DNA of 64,000 nucleotides from Atopsyche davidsoni (lineage: Eukaryota; Arthropoda; Insecta; Trichoptera; Hydrobiosidae): assembly GCA_022113835.1 (NCBI GenBank), contig JAILWY010000003.1, forward strand, positions 11,369,501 through 11,433,500, read 5' to 3'. Positions 27,101 to 42,100 of this stretch are shown here, piece by piece. Numbering within the stretch: position 1 is the first letter of the stretch; the number at the start of each line of letters is the position of its first letter. The notes beneath the pieces are model-generated. The model saw only the letters and a program-made list of their open reading frames with translations. It did no database searches and was not told the origin of the DNA. Made by a program: the position numbers and the translations under genes.

Positions 27101-30100
27101 AACGCTTTGAATTTTTAAAGTGCTTCGTAAGACTTGGTTTTTAAGAGATGAAGGTACTGACAAATAAAAATGCTCGTGAGTCAAGTCATCGGAGAGTTTT
27201 TACTTGTTGAGTTATATGAAATATACAAATCAATTTATTTTGAATTTTCAAGGTGGGGTGGATGAAAGCTGAAGACCAGACAATCCTCACACTCCACTCA
27301 CGTGTTGTGACACACAATGCACGTGTGTCTGTGGCCTATGATGGACGTGGCACGTGGCAGCTGAGGATCCGCCAACTGAGAGAGAGTGACCGTGGCTGCT
27401 ACATGTGCCAGATTAACACCAACACCATGAAGAAGCAGCTTGGTTGCATTGATGTCCATGGTAAGAAACACAACTCCATGTCATCTTTTCCCATGTTACT
27501 CTCAACTATAAGCACTTGGGTATTATTCCATATTTTTTCATAAAACATTTTAATGTTTGACTGAGACAATCTTCATACAACCGAAATATAAAACCCCGAG
27601 AGCACGTTGAACCTAACATACGACGTATGTTTTGTTTTATTTCAATTTTGTGGATATAACTGTGAAAGATTTTCTAATTTATTGATAAATGAAAATGCAG
27701 TATCATTTTTAAATATTTTTAATGAATTTTTTATCTGCGAATTATTTCATTTGGACAACGTTAAGTGAGAAAACTCATCTTACGAAAGTATTCAATAAAA
27801 AGTTATTTTGTTGGGTATGTTATTATTTTTAAAAAAAATATCACGTAATACAAAGTAGTATATTCTATCCCTTTCGTCATTTTTCTTATTAAAATCTGAT
27901 CGTTTACTAGATTTTTTTACTACGCCCGTAAAAACACTCAGCGACTTTTATGTTAAAATTTGTATGGCTCTTCAAAAACTATGTTGGTCGTTAAAATATT
28001 TCAATACCTAGATAGCCTGAACCGAACCTTCGAGGTGATAGGACTCATATAAAACGGGTAATAAAACCAACGTTGTGTGAGAGACTCCGGGATATAAACA
28101 ACAAATTGAACCCGTATAAGATCAAGTGTTACATCGATCTTTGTAAACTGTGAATATTTATTTACACACTATAGATGAGAATTTATATTATTTTTAAATC
28201 ATCCAATTCAATTTGAAGTATTCAATGCAATAAAGATATTTTATTTCCGTACAAAATATTTGTTTACTTGTTAAATATCTTTTTTGATTAGTCAGTATAA
28301 AATAGGGCTCAGGTTTTAAGTAACAGTAGACACCAATTTTTTACTTGAAATACTTGTTTATTTTAAAAAATAATAATAAACAAAAAAATTACAAAAAAAC
28401 TTTTTGTTATATATTTTATAAAGATTTTTCTCAGCGTTTGAGGTTTAAAGTCCTTTCATGTTATTTTTTTTATATTTTTATCATAACACCTTTGCTTTGA
28501 TATCTTACAAAATGAAACAAAACCACAAAAAATGTATCTTTTTAAAAAAGTTAGCACAATTTATAATTAGTTTTTTTTTTATTATTCATAATCATCTTCG
28601 TGTATTTTCTAGTTGCTTTTGAGCACTTGGTAATTATAATTATTTAAAAAAATATGAAAATACCTAAAAAAGTCCAGTCATCTTTAAGGGTAAGATACTT
28701 AGGTTTATTTCCCTTAAGCTCCCTTAAAGGATAAATAAGTTATAAGGCGGTAGGGTTGGTACCTCCCCTTAAGCGACGCATTAAAAATAATTTCTATTTT
28801 CACTACAACAAGCACAAAAGACATTTGAAATTTCATCCACCTACGGTCTTTCGCAGATTTCCCAGGAGGGGTTGCCAATACAGAGTCCGCGCAGAGACCC
28901 GACTTCTTCTTTCTTTTGTACGCCGCCATTGCAAAAAGACACCTTTATATCTTACAGTAAAATAAGCTAAATCTTACCAGATTTACGTAGATTCCATTTA
29001 ATACAATATTATTTATACACAAGACAAATAAAATATGCCTTTATCAAAATGATTCGTTCCACTGTGTGAAAAGTGAAACACAATTTTTTCATTGTTTCTT
29101 TAAATAAATATTTAAGCTGAGACTTAAATATTTTGCGTTAACCTAACCTTTTAACCTTAACCTTTAGTATATATATATATATATATATATACTTTATTTT
29201 TACCCCACAGTTTCCAACTTATAATCAATAGTAAGTCTCTTGTAGTGTAAAAATTACTGTCTACTCACAGTATTCTTAATAAAAAGTTAGCCAATGAGTT
29301 TTAGGTGCGATGATGAGATTTGTATAAAAATATTATAGTATTTTATTTAAAACTATTCGTATCGATCCATTTAATTTGAATATCAATACAATCCGATATG
29401 AAACCGATTAAAGCCTAATTGAATCATTTTTTTTGATTCATCTGCCATGTCAAAGACATCCTAATCAAAAAATAAAGTATTTTAGAAAAAAATACTGTAT
29501 TAACTTTCGTTTTTATAATTTAACTCTGTTTGATAATTCCAACGTGAAAGGTTGGCGAAACCGGTCACTAATAAAAACGAAAATGTGGAAATTCACTCAT
29601 GTATTGTATTGAAAAATATTAAAATGGAAATCCACCAAGTACTCTCTGCCAAAAATATTGAATTTCAAAAAATAAAGGTCTAACCACTGATTCATCAAAC
29701 CAAACCAAAAACTGTTAAAAATATATAGTCTTTCTATTGATTGGTGTTTTATTTTTTTTGGTTCAGGCTTTTTCTTTCTATTTCTGATAATCTACTACGT
29801 CGGGCTGTCATTGATATCAAGATAACACAAAACCGACTGCCAACTTTAGCGATCTTTACGATAATGGCCCTCTAACGAGATGCTTTACAGAATCATAAAT
29901 AAAATGACCGAGGCTTCGAGGGCCCAAACGCGCCGAACGTTTCACAAATTCAGTAATAAACACAGGTACGGGCGATCAACCACGTGACAGTGTTATGTTT
30001 TTTATTTGCATATAAAGGGGAAACACGTAGCCAGTTCAATATGCGGAGATACCATCTCTTTCGAATTATACGTTTTCGTATGAAGCGGATTATTTATTGA

Positions 30101-33100
30101 CCGACCCCACTCCCCCCTGGATCGTAAACACTGCGATAGATGGGCCACTCCCCCCGCAGAGGTGTGACGTAATAATTGGGATAGTTTTGCATTGCTACTG
30201 ACAATGCATTCAGAATAAAAATACTGTACAGCATGTTTTAAGGTAATTCACATATAAAACAGGGAAACACGATGATATTTTTCTGAGAGTTTCTTTAATC
30301 AACTTTCAATATTTGAATAAATGTACTTAAGGGTCTAGAGTTTTTTTGATCATTTGCTAGTCCGTTTGGCGAAAAATCGACTGCACCAATCAAAAATATT
30401 TAAATGCAAAAAGTTTGATACATCCCTTCTTCCGAACACAATATATTTTTATTTCTTATAAATTTACTATTCATATGACAAATATGTGTTTTTTCGATGG
30501 AAGTGTAGGAATTTGGAGATTCTTCCGGTACATTTTCCAAGAATCCTAAATATTTAAAAGTCTTTTTTTCAATTGGAATTAATAAATTTAATATAAACCA
30601 TGTGCGTCTTATTAATTTAAAAATAAAAAAAAAAAATCTTTAACAAACTTTGGTTTTGAAAAGTCTTCATTTTATCCGATTTTTCAACATCTTCAAGATT
30701 TTATTTTACCCGGAAAATGGACGTTAATTAAATAATAAAAAATAGATAAATATAATTTATAATTTTTTCAATACTCTGTTAAAAAATCAACTTTCGATAT
30801 AGAAAAATAAAGTGACAATTAAATTAATTAAATGACTCGATTTCGCAGGTAATGGACTGCCTCTGGTGTCCGGTTGGACACCAGAGGCAATTTAAAGGCT
30901 GGGAGCAACTGCCTTAATCATTATCAATCAATAAAACCCGTATAGGCAAAATCGTACTTCCTGTGAGACGGTCTTCACAAAAATCAATAATATAAATATT
31001 TATATTGTTAAACGACAAAGCATTTCTTTGGTGAAGATCCATATTATTAATGAATTAAGATAATTTTTTAAATATTTCATTTCTAGCATTACTAGTTTCG
31101 AGCCTTCCGATCCAACAAATAAACTAACAAAGTATACAAACAACATACGTTTAAATACAACTAACGGAGTAATGGTAACAATAAAAATACGATATAATTA
31201 GATGAGGGTTATATAATTAGTATAAACATGTGGACTAAATTTTGTTTACGATCTAAATTAAAATATATAAGTTATAATAGAATTTGATATTTTATATAGA
31301 TGCACACAGAACTAGTAATATTAAAAATTAAAATAAAACTCATGTAAAGTATTTATAAAGTTATCTTAATTTATTAATAGTTAAAAAATATTTTAAATTA
31401 TAATATATATATATAGAAGATTTTACTTGTATTCTCTCTTTTAGTAACCGAGCCAGAATAGAAGATAGAATTATAGTGCCAGGCAGCGTAATTAATAGAT
31501 ATGGGTTTGAGTCCTACTTTATTATTAAATTATTAAAGACGTTTGAAATTATCAGTAAATTGGATTGATTTGGTGTCACTTTGAATGAAAATGTCAAAAT
31601 TATAATAACCAGTATAAAATGCATTCTTTAAAGTTTATTTTCAAAAGTTTTTTACATTTCCGGTTAGTTTACGTATATTTTAATAGAGACCTATATATAA
31701 ACATACTATTGCGTATTAATTTTGTTTTGCTCAGTATTTATAATAAAGCATAAATGTATAACTTTTTAAAACTAAACAAGTTCAAAATATAATATACAAT
31801 GTGTACATGTAACATTATTCTTAAAAATTTTGAGTTTATAAATATGTCCCTAAATGCATGGATCATTCATACTGGGTCATATTATTTGCATAACATGAGA
31901 GAGAACATTGTTTGCCTTCTTTTATATAAAGATAGATCTGCTTTCTCATTTATATAAATGAATAAGCATATAAAATATGTATATTTCTCCTCTATTACGT
32001 AGAGAACACGGTGTTACAAAACTCGTGGTATCAACGTGATGAAGAGGAAATGGGTCAAGATGGGCTCAACATATAGATCCAGGGTTTGCGGCAGGTTAAG
32101 TTAGTCATATACGTACATATTTCTGTGAAAATATGTATATTATAACCTAACCTAAGCAATACTATGAATAATTATATATAATGAATATCACATTATATGA
32201 ATGATATACCATAATAACGTAAAAATTTAAACAAGTGTATTTATACTACAACTTCGATGTTAAGCTCACCTTAGCAAAACTATCGATAAATAGATATTAT
32301 GAAAATGCTATTATAACATATAAGAAACAATGAATGTCATAATATATTATTCGATATATAATATAACCAACGTAAGTAATATTATAATGATAATAGTAAC
32401 TTTGTATTCTTTCTTCACTTTGAGTTTAATATATTTTTTGCATAACTAGTTTCGACCAAATAGACTAAGTCATCATCAGATGCATAACTAAACTGTTTAA
32501 CTATGCATCTGATGATGACTTAGTCTATTTGGTCGAAACTAGTCATGCAAAAAAATATAATAAACTCAAAGTGAAGAAAGAATACAAAGTTACTTTTATC
32601 ATTATAATAATGGATCTTCACCAATTAAATGCCCTGAACAAGAGTAAGTTGATAATTATAAATTATAGATATACGAATTTATCAAATACGAAATTAAACA
32701 AGGGTATCATGAATAAGGTTTATTTTTATATGATTCATTTCGTCACAGAATATACCTTAGCAAAATATTCGTTACTAAAATATGAAAATTTCATAATATG
32801 ACACGTTGGTATTATTTTGATCAAGACCACTGCTAGAGATCAATCTCAAGTTAATAAATCGTTTTATTTTATTGAGAAAATTGAGACGTGAGGTTTATAC
32901 ATTCAAGAACAAAGCTTAATAACAACTTTCTGCAACACCTGATAATAAATTATTGTATTCTTGTCGAACTCCTTCTCACCCAGCTTTTGATGAGCATATT
33001 AAAATCTCTCTTAAATGTATTGTTATTAGTTATTTAAAAAATATCAACAACCCCTTTGCAGATAATTACCCCCACACTTGCAAAACTCCTTCTTTTCGTT

Positions 33101-36100
33101 AACAAGCTTTTGATGTTAACTTTATATCCCGCCAGCTCTGAAACACTTTGTCACCGCCCGGGCCTGCTGGGGATTTGTAAAAAAAAACTTAGCCTAAGAT
33201 ATAAAACGCTTAACTTTCAAACATATATCTTGGATATAAAAAATAACAGTTATGAGTGTTATTGTTTTAAGCAGAGAAAGATAGAAACAAAAACCTTTTT
33301 TTAAGAATTCTTCTTTTTATGTTCATATTTTTTACAATTCACTTGCGTGTTTAAGCGTAGTTAAGTATATATTATCAGACGCATTTTTTTTATTTTAAAA
33401 CGGTAAATTTATGTTAATTTATGCAAGTTGAATAATATTTGATTTTTTTTAAATCGATAAAAAAAAAACAGAAGTATGCCGGAATAATTTATGTTTTGAT
33501 ATGCAATTTGATATGAAAATTTTAACCGTCAAAAATCCTAATAAAAAAAACGAGTAAACTCGCAAATGAACATCTAACAAAGGCAAATTTTGCCAAAAAT
33601 TCTGCAGCCCCGTTGTAGATGATGTCTGTAGCCGAAACGACCTCCTCTATTACCATATAGAATGTACCCTCCCAAAGAAGTACATGGGACATAAATATGT
33701 ATAAATTCCCAGTCATATTGCAAGCCGGGATCTTCTTTGAGACGCTTGTGTGAAGGGTTACCATATGAAACATTGCAAACCTAGGACGAGCTCGCTATTG
33801 CTCTAGAAAACCTATTAAACGAAAGGATTTCTTAATACTTTGATTTTATGGTGAAAATAAAAATTATATAGAGCATTCAATATTCATTTATATTTTCAAA
33901 ATATATCTCTAATGGTACAAGGTATGAAAAAAAAATTACTTACTATGACGTATGCATTATGTTTTTTTATTTATTTAATGATCAGAAAACACACTAAGAA
34001 AAAATATTACACACAATGAAGATACGCAGCATTTGAAAAAACATTGTTTAAACTCAATACTTTATAAAATTGCTAGGATAAGTCATCATTATTAACCAGC
34101 TTGTTTATCATTGAGCCACAAAGAAATAATACAAGTATTTATTGAAAATAATTCAACATTTAAATTAAACGTGAAGATGTATTGTTTTACCTTGTAGGCT
34201 GTGTGAATTGGATGTGGACTTGCTTTGGCAAAGGGCTTTGTACGAGATAATGGAAGTTGACTTGCGCCATGGGGTCACCCTAACGCTACGGTGTTCGGAT
34301 TACCCAATTTATATTAATGTATTACCGGTGAAAACGGTGCGCAGAGACAAACAAAAACCCTCTTCATTATATTATGCATGAACGTTTCTCTCCTAGAGTC
34401 GAGAAAATGAAGACTGTGGATAATAAATACATCCGTCAAACGTAGAATTCTGCCTTTGCGTACAAACGACGGGTAGTGTTTGAGCAAGTGAAGAAACGAT
34501 TTCACGTCTTGCGTGTGCTTTGAATTCGAAATTGTTTACGACCTAAATTTCTCATTCTAAAAGCTGTTTTTATTTTTAATATGTGTTAAAAGTTTAAAAC
34601 ACACGCAATATAAATACCCATTACGAAAAAGTATTAAATAACATATCTTTTTTGCAGAAAGTTATAATGAATAAATTTTTAACTGAAAACAGGTAAAGAT
34701 AACTTTGGCAAAAAGTTAATAACCATGTATATTTTTATGTAATAATCCTGTTTTTTTTTTATAAAGAATGCCAATAAAGGTATTGTTCAAGATCAGTGGC
34801 TCTCATGCTCTTTTGGCCCACGGACCCCTTTTCATAGTCAAAACTTGCCCACGGACTCCCTTTCATAGTCAAAGCTTGCCCATGGACCCCCTTTCATAGT
34901 CAAAACTTGCCTACGGACTCCCTTTCATAGTCGAAAACTTGCCCACGGACCCCCTTTCATAGTCAAAACTTGGCTATTGACTCCTTTTCATAGTCAAAAC
35001 TTGCCCATGGACCCCCTTTCATAGTCAAAACTTGCCTACGGACTCTCTCATAGTCGAAAACTTGCCCACGGACCCCCTTTCATAGTCAAAACTTGCCCAT
35101 TGACTTCCTTTCATAGTCAAAACTTGCCCACGGACCCCCTTTCATAGTCAAAACTTGCCTACGGACTCCCTTTCATAGTCAAAACTTGCCCATGGACCCC
35201 TTTTCATAGTCGAAACTTGCCCATTGACTCCTTTTCATAGTCAAAACTTGACCATGGACCCCCTTTCATAGTCAAAACTTGCCCATTGACTCCTTTTCAT
35301 AGTCAAAACTTGCCCATGGACCCCCTTTCATTGTCAAAACTTGCCTATGGGCCCTGAGTGAAAAACTACATAAATCTATTGCGTTTCTGTATTAACCTAC
35401 CTGACTCACCACGATGTCTGTTATTACTTGTATTTCATGCATCTGTCTATATATATATTTTACGTAGGAAGTAAAAATCGCTGATAATGTATTCATTGTT
35501 ATTTATTTTAACTTCCATATTAATAAAAATGTGTCACAATTTTTTTTATTTTATATTAAACCTTACGCGGACCCCCTGACGCTGTTCAGGGACCCCCACA
35601 TCGATTTTCATTTTTAAGGACCCCCCTGTTCTAGATCAATTTTTGGTAATTTTATCGGTATCATTTTGAACAAATTATACATAAATAAATATAATGAAAT
35701 CTTAAGATTTTGGTGGTTTTGGTATTAAAGTCAAGCATGTGATATGGTATGTGATTTTTCGCCCACGTAATTAATCAAAAATTTTGCGAATTCAATATAA
35801 ATATCCCATACGCGGACGGCTGCCGTGGAGTAATTGAATTCCTAGACGTGACGGCTCACGCCGGCTTGCTGACTCCTGTGGGGACCCACGGGTCATCGCT
35901 AATAACGCCCGAGGAATTACTTGTTAACCTCGCCGGGACTTGCCACTCGCATGTGCTACGCGCGGTGACAGCTAACGGCCATATTTATTAATTACAGCAA
36001 AATTCCTAGCCACGGTGTATGATATGAGTATATTCAATACCTTGATAAAATTTGATGCACACAAAATATGTGAAAAAAAAAAAATAAATTGTTGCAAAAT

Positions 36101-39100
36101 CTACTATAATAATAGCCATTGTGTGTGTGTGTGTGTGTATGTTTCATTTTTTGGTTCTCTATAGAATATCTTAAAAGATACAAAGCTGATTTTTTGCACG
36201 TAAGTTGAGTAAGTTTTTCCGCAGCTATGTGCCGAATTTCATGACGATAAGATAATATTTTCATTCATAAACTAATTAAATAAAACTATCAAATATGCTT
36301 TATGTACGAATTATATGATTCTGTTGTTCACAGCGAGAATTTCAAATTTAGAATTTTTACAAAAAAACAAAATATGATGCTTCTAAGAAATTTCCAGTTT
36401 ATGTCAGCTTGACACAAGTACCAATTTTATTTTTTAGTTGCATTAGAAATTATTAATCACATCATTAATAAATTAAAATGCCTCCTAAAAAAATAACACC
36501 GTCTAAGCACAGCAAAAGTAATTAAAAAAGAATAGCCCAATTGAACGTGATAAAGACTGCATCTAATAAAGAACTGTGCAGTGAAAGTGATTCGTTGTTT
36601 GTGACACGAAATGTGATCTTTCCTAGAATGGCTTTGCTTTCGAAATTAATATCCGGTTGTTCAAAATATATGTGTTCAAAATGAAATCAAATATTCATCT
36701 AATTGTCAGCCAAACATATGTTCAAACACTATTACATCGTTCATTGAATACGTCATTTTATGACGGGCTACATTTCTAGTTATATTATAATATGTGCTTC
36801 ATTTATAAAATGTACAAAAAATATTTTTTTTTTATATTTTTTTTTTATTACAGTTCCGCCGGATATATCGGATGGACAGACTTCCGGTGACGTCACTGCT
36901 CAGGAGGGAGAAAACAGCACCCTCGTGTGCCACGCCACTGGCCGACCTCAGCCCAGGATTCTGTGGAGACGAGAGGACGGAGCTCATCTCCTGCTGAAGA
37001 AAGGTCTCCGCGACCAAGTCAGAGGTAAGATGATCATTTTAAAATTTTATCCATTATGGCTGCAACAGACACACGAGACAGATAGTTTCTATTGAAAATA
37101 CAAGTAATATTTTTCTTCATTACTGAACAGCGTCGAGTAAAGATCAAATTTCCGACGCTTTGATTATAAAGTAAAGATCGTTCTAAAATTCTTTAAAAGG
37201 TTGTCAGAATTAGATCAAATACACAAATAAACAGTACAACGCGTAAAACATAAAAAAACCAATGTATGTTCTGTATGTAATGTATTTTTTTTAAATTTTA
37301 TAATTCATTAAAAATATTTAACCCTTTAAAATATTCAAATACTTGTAGCCAAAATTAGTTTTTTTAACAAAAAAAAATTATGTTTAATACTAAATAAAAA
37401 TATCACGATTTATGATTTCACGCTGCTTATCCAATATTTTGACAATAACGTATTGAGCTGTCGTGTGCAAGATTCAAAATATGTCTTGTACAGGTATCTT
37501 ATATGCTTGCAGCCAGGTATTCGTGCAATTGCACACAGAGGACAGGTGTCAAGAAGCCCGCATGAGATTTCAGGACTGGCTGCCTTTGTCCTTTCATACA
37601 GGCGCAAATATTAAATGAATATATTTTAATATTACTAGCCTTAAATAATTTAACACGAAAGAGATTTATAATATTTACTAACGTAAATCGTGTTTATACG
37701 TGCGTGTAAATATTATATATATATTTTTTTTCAAAACTCAGGTCTAGGCGTAAAATACGCACGAGAAAAATACTCGGAAATTTAATACTTGGCACGACAA
37801 ACATACTACCTACTTCATATTAAAGACGGTATTAATACAGAGAGCTGGAGTTATTCAAAAGTTTGAGCAAAGATAAGCCGTAATAAATATTTGAAAACGC
37901 ATAAATTCACAGAATCCCCAGGGTTATTACAATGCGTATGGTTTATACTATTTTTTTTTATATTTGATTCAATTTCAGAGTGGGGGGGTTTTATGGGTTC
38001 TTTGGGAAATTTCGTAATCTACATTTTGAGATTCTCGGTGAGCGCATATTTCTCAAAAGCGACAGGACAATCCCGGTTTATTGCAGAGGAGGTCATAAAA
38101 ACCTTTACCTCTGATTGTGGAATATAAAAGTATAAAGTGTTTAATGCGACGACGGGATTCTCGTGATAATGAATTATGTATACAGAATTTTAATTGTCAC
38201 TGCGAAATAAAATTTATACAATTACCGAACAGTCATCGACCTGCAAACCACTTTAACTTGCTATTTTTTTCGTATACTGATAAATATTAAATTTTGACTT
38301 ACTATAAACTAAAGCTGTTTATTATTTTAGTTGGTTGGAATATAAAACAATTATAATTTTCTTGTCGTAAATTTTTCTCACTTTAAGCGATTTTTTATTT
38401 TTTTTTGTGATATTTGAAAAGCAAAATACAAAGAGATAAAAGCCAAACTCTTAAGACATACAAAGAATGCCTCTGCATACTTTCTTGCAGACGTGGCCCA
38501 CCTTTCTAAACGTGATGTATTGCCTAACTTCTCAGACAGGTTTCAACCATTTTAATCTTGCGCTGTTGCCATTGGTTTCGTACGCCTGCCGTCAAAATGT
38601 CTACCAAGTCTACATTTAAGTATTTTCCAATATCTAAAAACAAACCTACATATCACAATAATTCAATTAAGTTTAAAAGTGTACGTAAAAATATATTAAA
38701 TATATACAAATTCACATAATTTATTTACAAAATACATGGTTTATTAAATTGTATATTGAACATTTAATTTCAAATAAAATCAATCAGCAAGCTTTAGTTG
38801 CCAAACAAGCAAATAATTTTTTTTCTTCAATGCTTTAAGATTGCGTTGTGTATTATAGTTTCGCCATTGGTAAGTGTATCTATAAAAAATGTTTATTATA
38901 AGTTTGAAAATAATTCATACAATTTATACCCAATTTGTAAGAAAAACACTATAAAACCTACTGAAAATATTAGGTTAACTTATAAAAATATATAAACTTA
39001 TTTCATAAAAAATCCTATTAATGCTTTATTGGCTCGAAAACCTGAAGGTTTATTGAGTTAAAATGCTCTAAGTATAAAATAATATCTAAAGTTTTAAAAT

Positions 39101-42100
39101 AAATAATAAAAAATGTGTGGAAATCGCAATGTATAATTGTTAAAGAAGCTATTTGGAAAATCTTACTTTTCTGGTTGTCTATATTTTTTAACTTGCAATT
39201 ATCATGAAGATATTTCACTTTGTAAAAATTTCAAACAGCATGTACAGTATTGCTATTATAAAAAATAGCATCAATATAATAATATTTCCTACGGATTCAA
39301 ACATATGTAATCGTATCTCCATGATAAATAAACGATGTAACCAAAATTTGATATTAGCTTTAAATAGCTTAAATAGGTATTAAAATTAATTTTATTATAT
39401 ATAAATGTATATACTGATTTTAAAAAAAACATGTCAATGCGCATTGCAAATATAATAACTAATATTTACAATATCTTAAAAACATACTGCATATATGTTT
39501 TTCACTGAATATTTAAATAACGTGACATTTCCTTGTATTTGACGTTTAAAACAATTAAAATTAAATATTTGAATTCAGAAATGCGAAATGTTTTAAAGCT
39601 ATTTAATTTTATTTATACAATTAAAAACTAAAAACTACCAGTAGTGCATGTAAAGCATTATTAAAAAATACGTTTGAATTTACTGTCAGAATTATATTTT
39701 TTAGTGTTTGTATTCAGTTTATAAAAATCAGTGAGAGCAATATCGTTTGATGAAACCAATATCAATAAAAAAAGCATTTCTTATAATATACCATGTCTTA
39801 TTATATGCGTAAATAAGGATGCATAATTTTTTTTTTAAATATATTTTATTTTGGATATTAAAGTCACAATTTGCACCAGAGGATGTGATACATATCAACA
39901 TTTATTATCACCAACAAATTTCATATCCCACTTATTTCAAAACTGATTAGCGAGCGTGACGTCATGGGAATTTGCATATGGGGGACTGAGCACACGTCCT
40001 GAGGCTCTGCCCTGGCGAGGTGCCCCAGTTAGGGGTGCTGAAACCAATCTACATCCCCTAATCTGCTTACCAAGTGACGCCACCACCCTCACCCCCCTCC
40101 GCCTCCGTCTTGAGAGCAGACTAAGAATATGGTACCTCAGATTACACCTAGAAAAGACTAGTCCTAAATTCACAAAAATTTCAAAATAACTCACCCCTAT
40201 TTATAAACATTTGAATAAATTACCAACATTTCGCTTTAAAATTTAATCAAAACCAATAAACGTCACACGTACGAGCCGACAAAATATTTTAATAAAATAT
40301 TCTCTTAGTACGTTCCTGACGTTTTTTTTTCAACGTGCACGTGTATTTATTATCATGTAAATATATTTAAAACTTAAACACTCGTTCAGCTTAAGATACA
40401 ATAAACTTTAATATATAATATTAAAGTTTTTTGCCGGGCCTTAACGCTTAAGCCGTCGACTGAAATATTATAAGCAATATGTATGTTTGTAAAATACAGA
40501 TGTATTGAATTTTCAACAAAGTAACGTTTGTATTACTGTAACCTTTGAAGCAAAATTTCCTGTTTTGAATTTAAAAATATACATACCCATAACAGAGAAT
40601 AATTTTTATAAACATTATTTTACCAAATACTTGTGCTTAATATATATATATATATATTATTTCAAAGTAGAATTCTCATAGAAGCTTGTTTGATATATGA
40701 AAAGTTGTGTATCGATAATAAAATATTTTTAATGCTTTTGACTTAAAAGTATAGCTTCTCATATAAATATAAATTAAATCTAATTTTATAATTGTGTTGC
40801 TGAACGTGTTAAATAAAAAAAAATTGATTTTTGACTTTTGCTTTTAATTATCTGGTATATAGATAGGATTGCAAAAAAAATGTGTGACGTGTAAAAATAT
40901 ACATCTCCAATGTAAGTAACTTTTTGTAGTTTGTATTGTTTTAACTTTTTCATTGTTTTTAAAATCTTTTCATAATTTTTAAATATTTTGTTCTAATAGC
41001 TTGATAAATATCATTTTACCGTAACGATAAAAATGCAGTTGATTTCTCACTCTACGCTTTTGAGATAGCATATTTTTTTATTCTTTATACCTCGCTGTAG
41101 TGTTTAAGCTTTTGAAAGGAGTAAATTATAGCTTTTCGCCGTTGTGTCGAAAAATCCTACTTAATTATTAATTCTCTCATTTAAAGTATTCGAGAATAAT
41201 CATATTACCACGGCAGAAAAAAGGCAGTTCTTACTTACGAAGGAAAATATTCCCTCACTTCAGCCTTCTGTCATATCGAGTTTCTTTTGCTGTAAAATGC
41301 GCTCTCTTCTGGAGAGCATCTTCGGCTTTTTATTGTCTCGGTGTTAAGTTTCCCGGGAAAATAAAAACGAAAGCGTCGCTTTTGCGAAGAAATACCATTC
41401 GGATTTTTATTATTAAGTACTGACAGTATTTACACAGTGCTGCAAACAAAACGTAATGAGGCATAAAGCTAACAAGGCTGCGAAAAGAAGCGAACGAAAT
41501 TAGAGAAAACCCCGTGAAATAGACGGTGGCCAAAAATAATAAAATGCGAAAACGAAAAAATTATGTCATTTCCTGATAAAACAGCTTTATATGAAAACTT
41601 CAATATTGTAAAAAGGTTGATGTAAATCTTGTATATTTTGATCCAGAAAAAAAATCCTTTGATTTTCATGATGTAGACATTTATTTTTATAATTCACTTT
41701 GATAAAAAAAAATCTGTCTTAATTTAATTCTGGTATATTATAAATACATTTAAAAACACTTCTAAACGCACGAATAATTTATTTTAAACCAAAGTTTTAA
41801 CCATTTGGACACAGTCGTAATTATCTCAACTGTTTTAGTTAACTTGCGTTTCATCCTTTTTAGGTAATATTTACTGAAATTCTTTCTTTTGTTTAGTAAG
41901 ATCTATACGACACCTGCTCTCAGAGCAAAAATTAAAAAATATAAATAAATAAAATTCTAAATTATAAATTCTTAATCATAAGGTATTATACTACATTTTT
42001 GTTTCATACATAAACGTTCTGGCACTGTAACTGAAACAATTTTTAGGGATTGGTGTCATTCAGGCATTTTCAGGGATTTGTGGATTCAGAATTTCTCGTA

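Larger units (their letters stand above)
27461..36853 (+). other. Intron between exons 2 and 3 (about 9.4 kb)
   Basis: It is bounded by GTAAGA and TTACAG. It contains a TTAA MITE (30327-30917), a fragment of the long-TIR element (29521-29610), a foldback element (32381-32623), a hAT-like element with a minisatellite (34794-35628), (AT)n at 29168-29191, (GT)n at 36121-36138, and GC-richer islands at 28740-28940, 29800-30180 and 35810-35990 that may be regulatory. Confidence 0.88.

Noticed and set aside
28714..28929. 71-codon open frame on - starting in a fair start context (GCAATGGCGG)
   Set aside because: The basic N-terminus is followed by unrelated residues, with no homologue recognised; it lies within an intron of the DIP-like gene.
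34818..35350. CRISPR-like short repeats
   Set aside because: The 31-bp units are contiguous with no unique spacers; it is a minisatellite inside a hAT-like element.
36832..37017. Minus-strand open frame over exon 3, and similar frames over exons 1, 5 and 6 (15932, 44051, 45368)
   Set aside because: Antisense shadows of genuine + strand exons.
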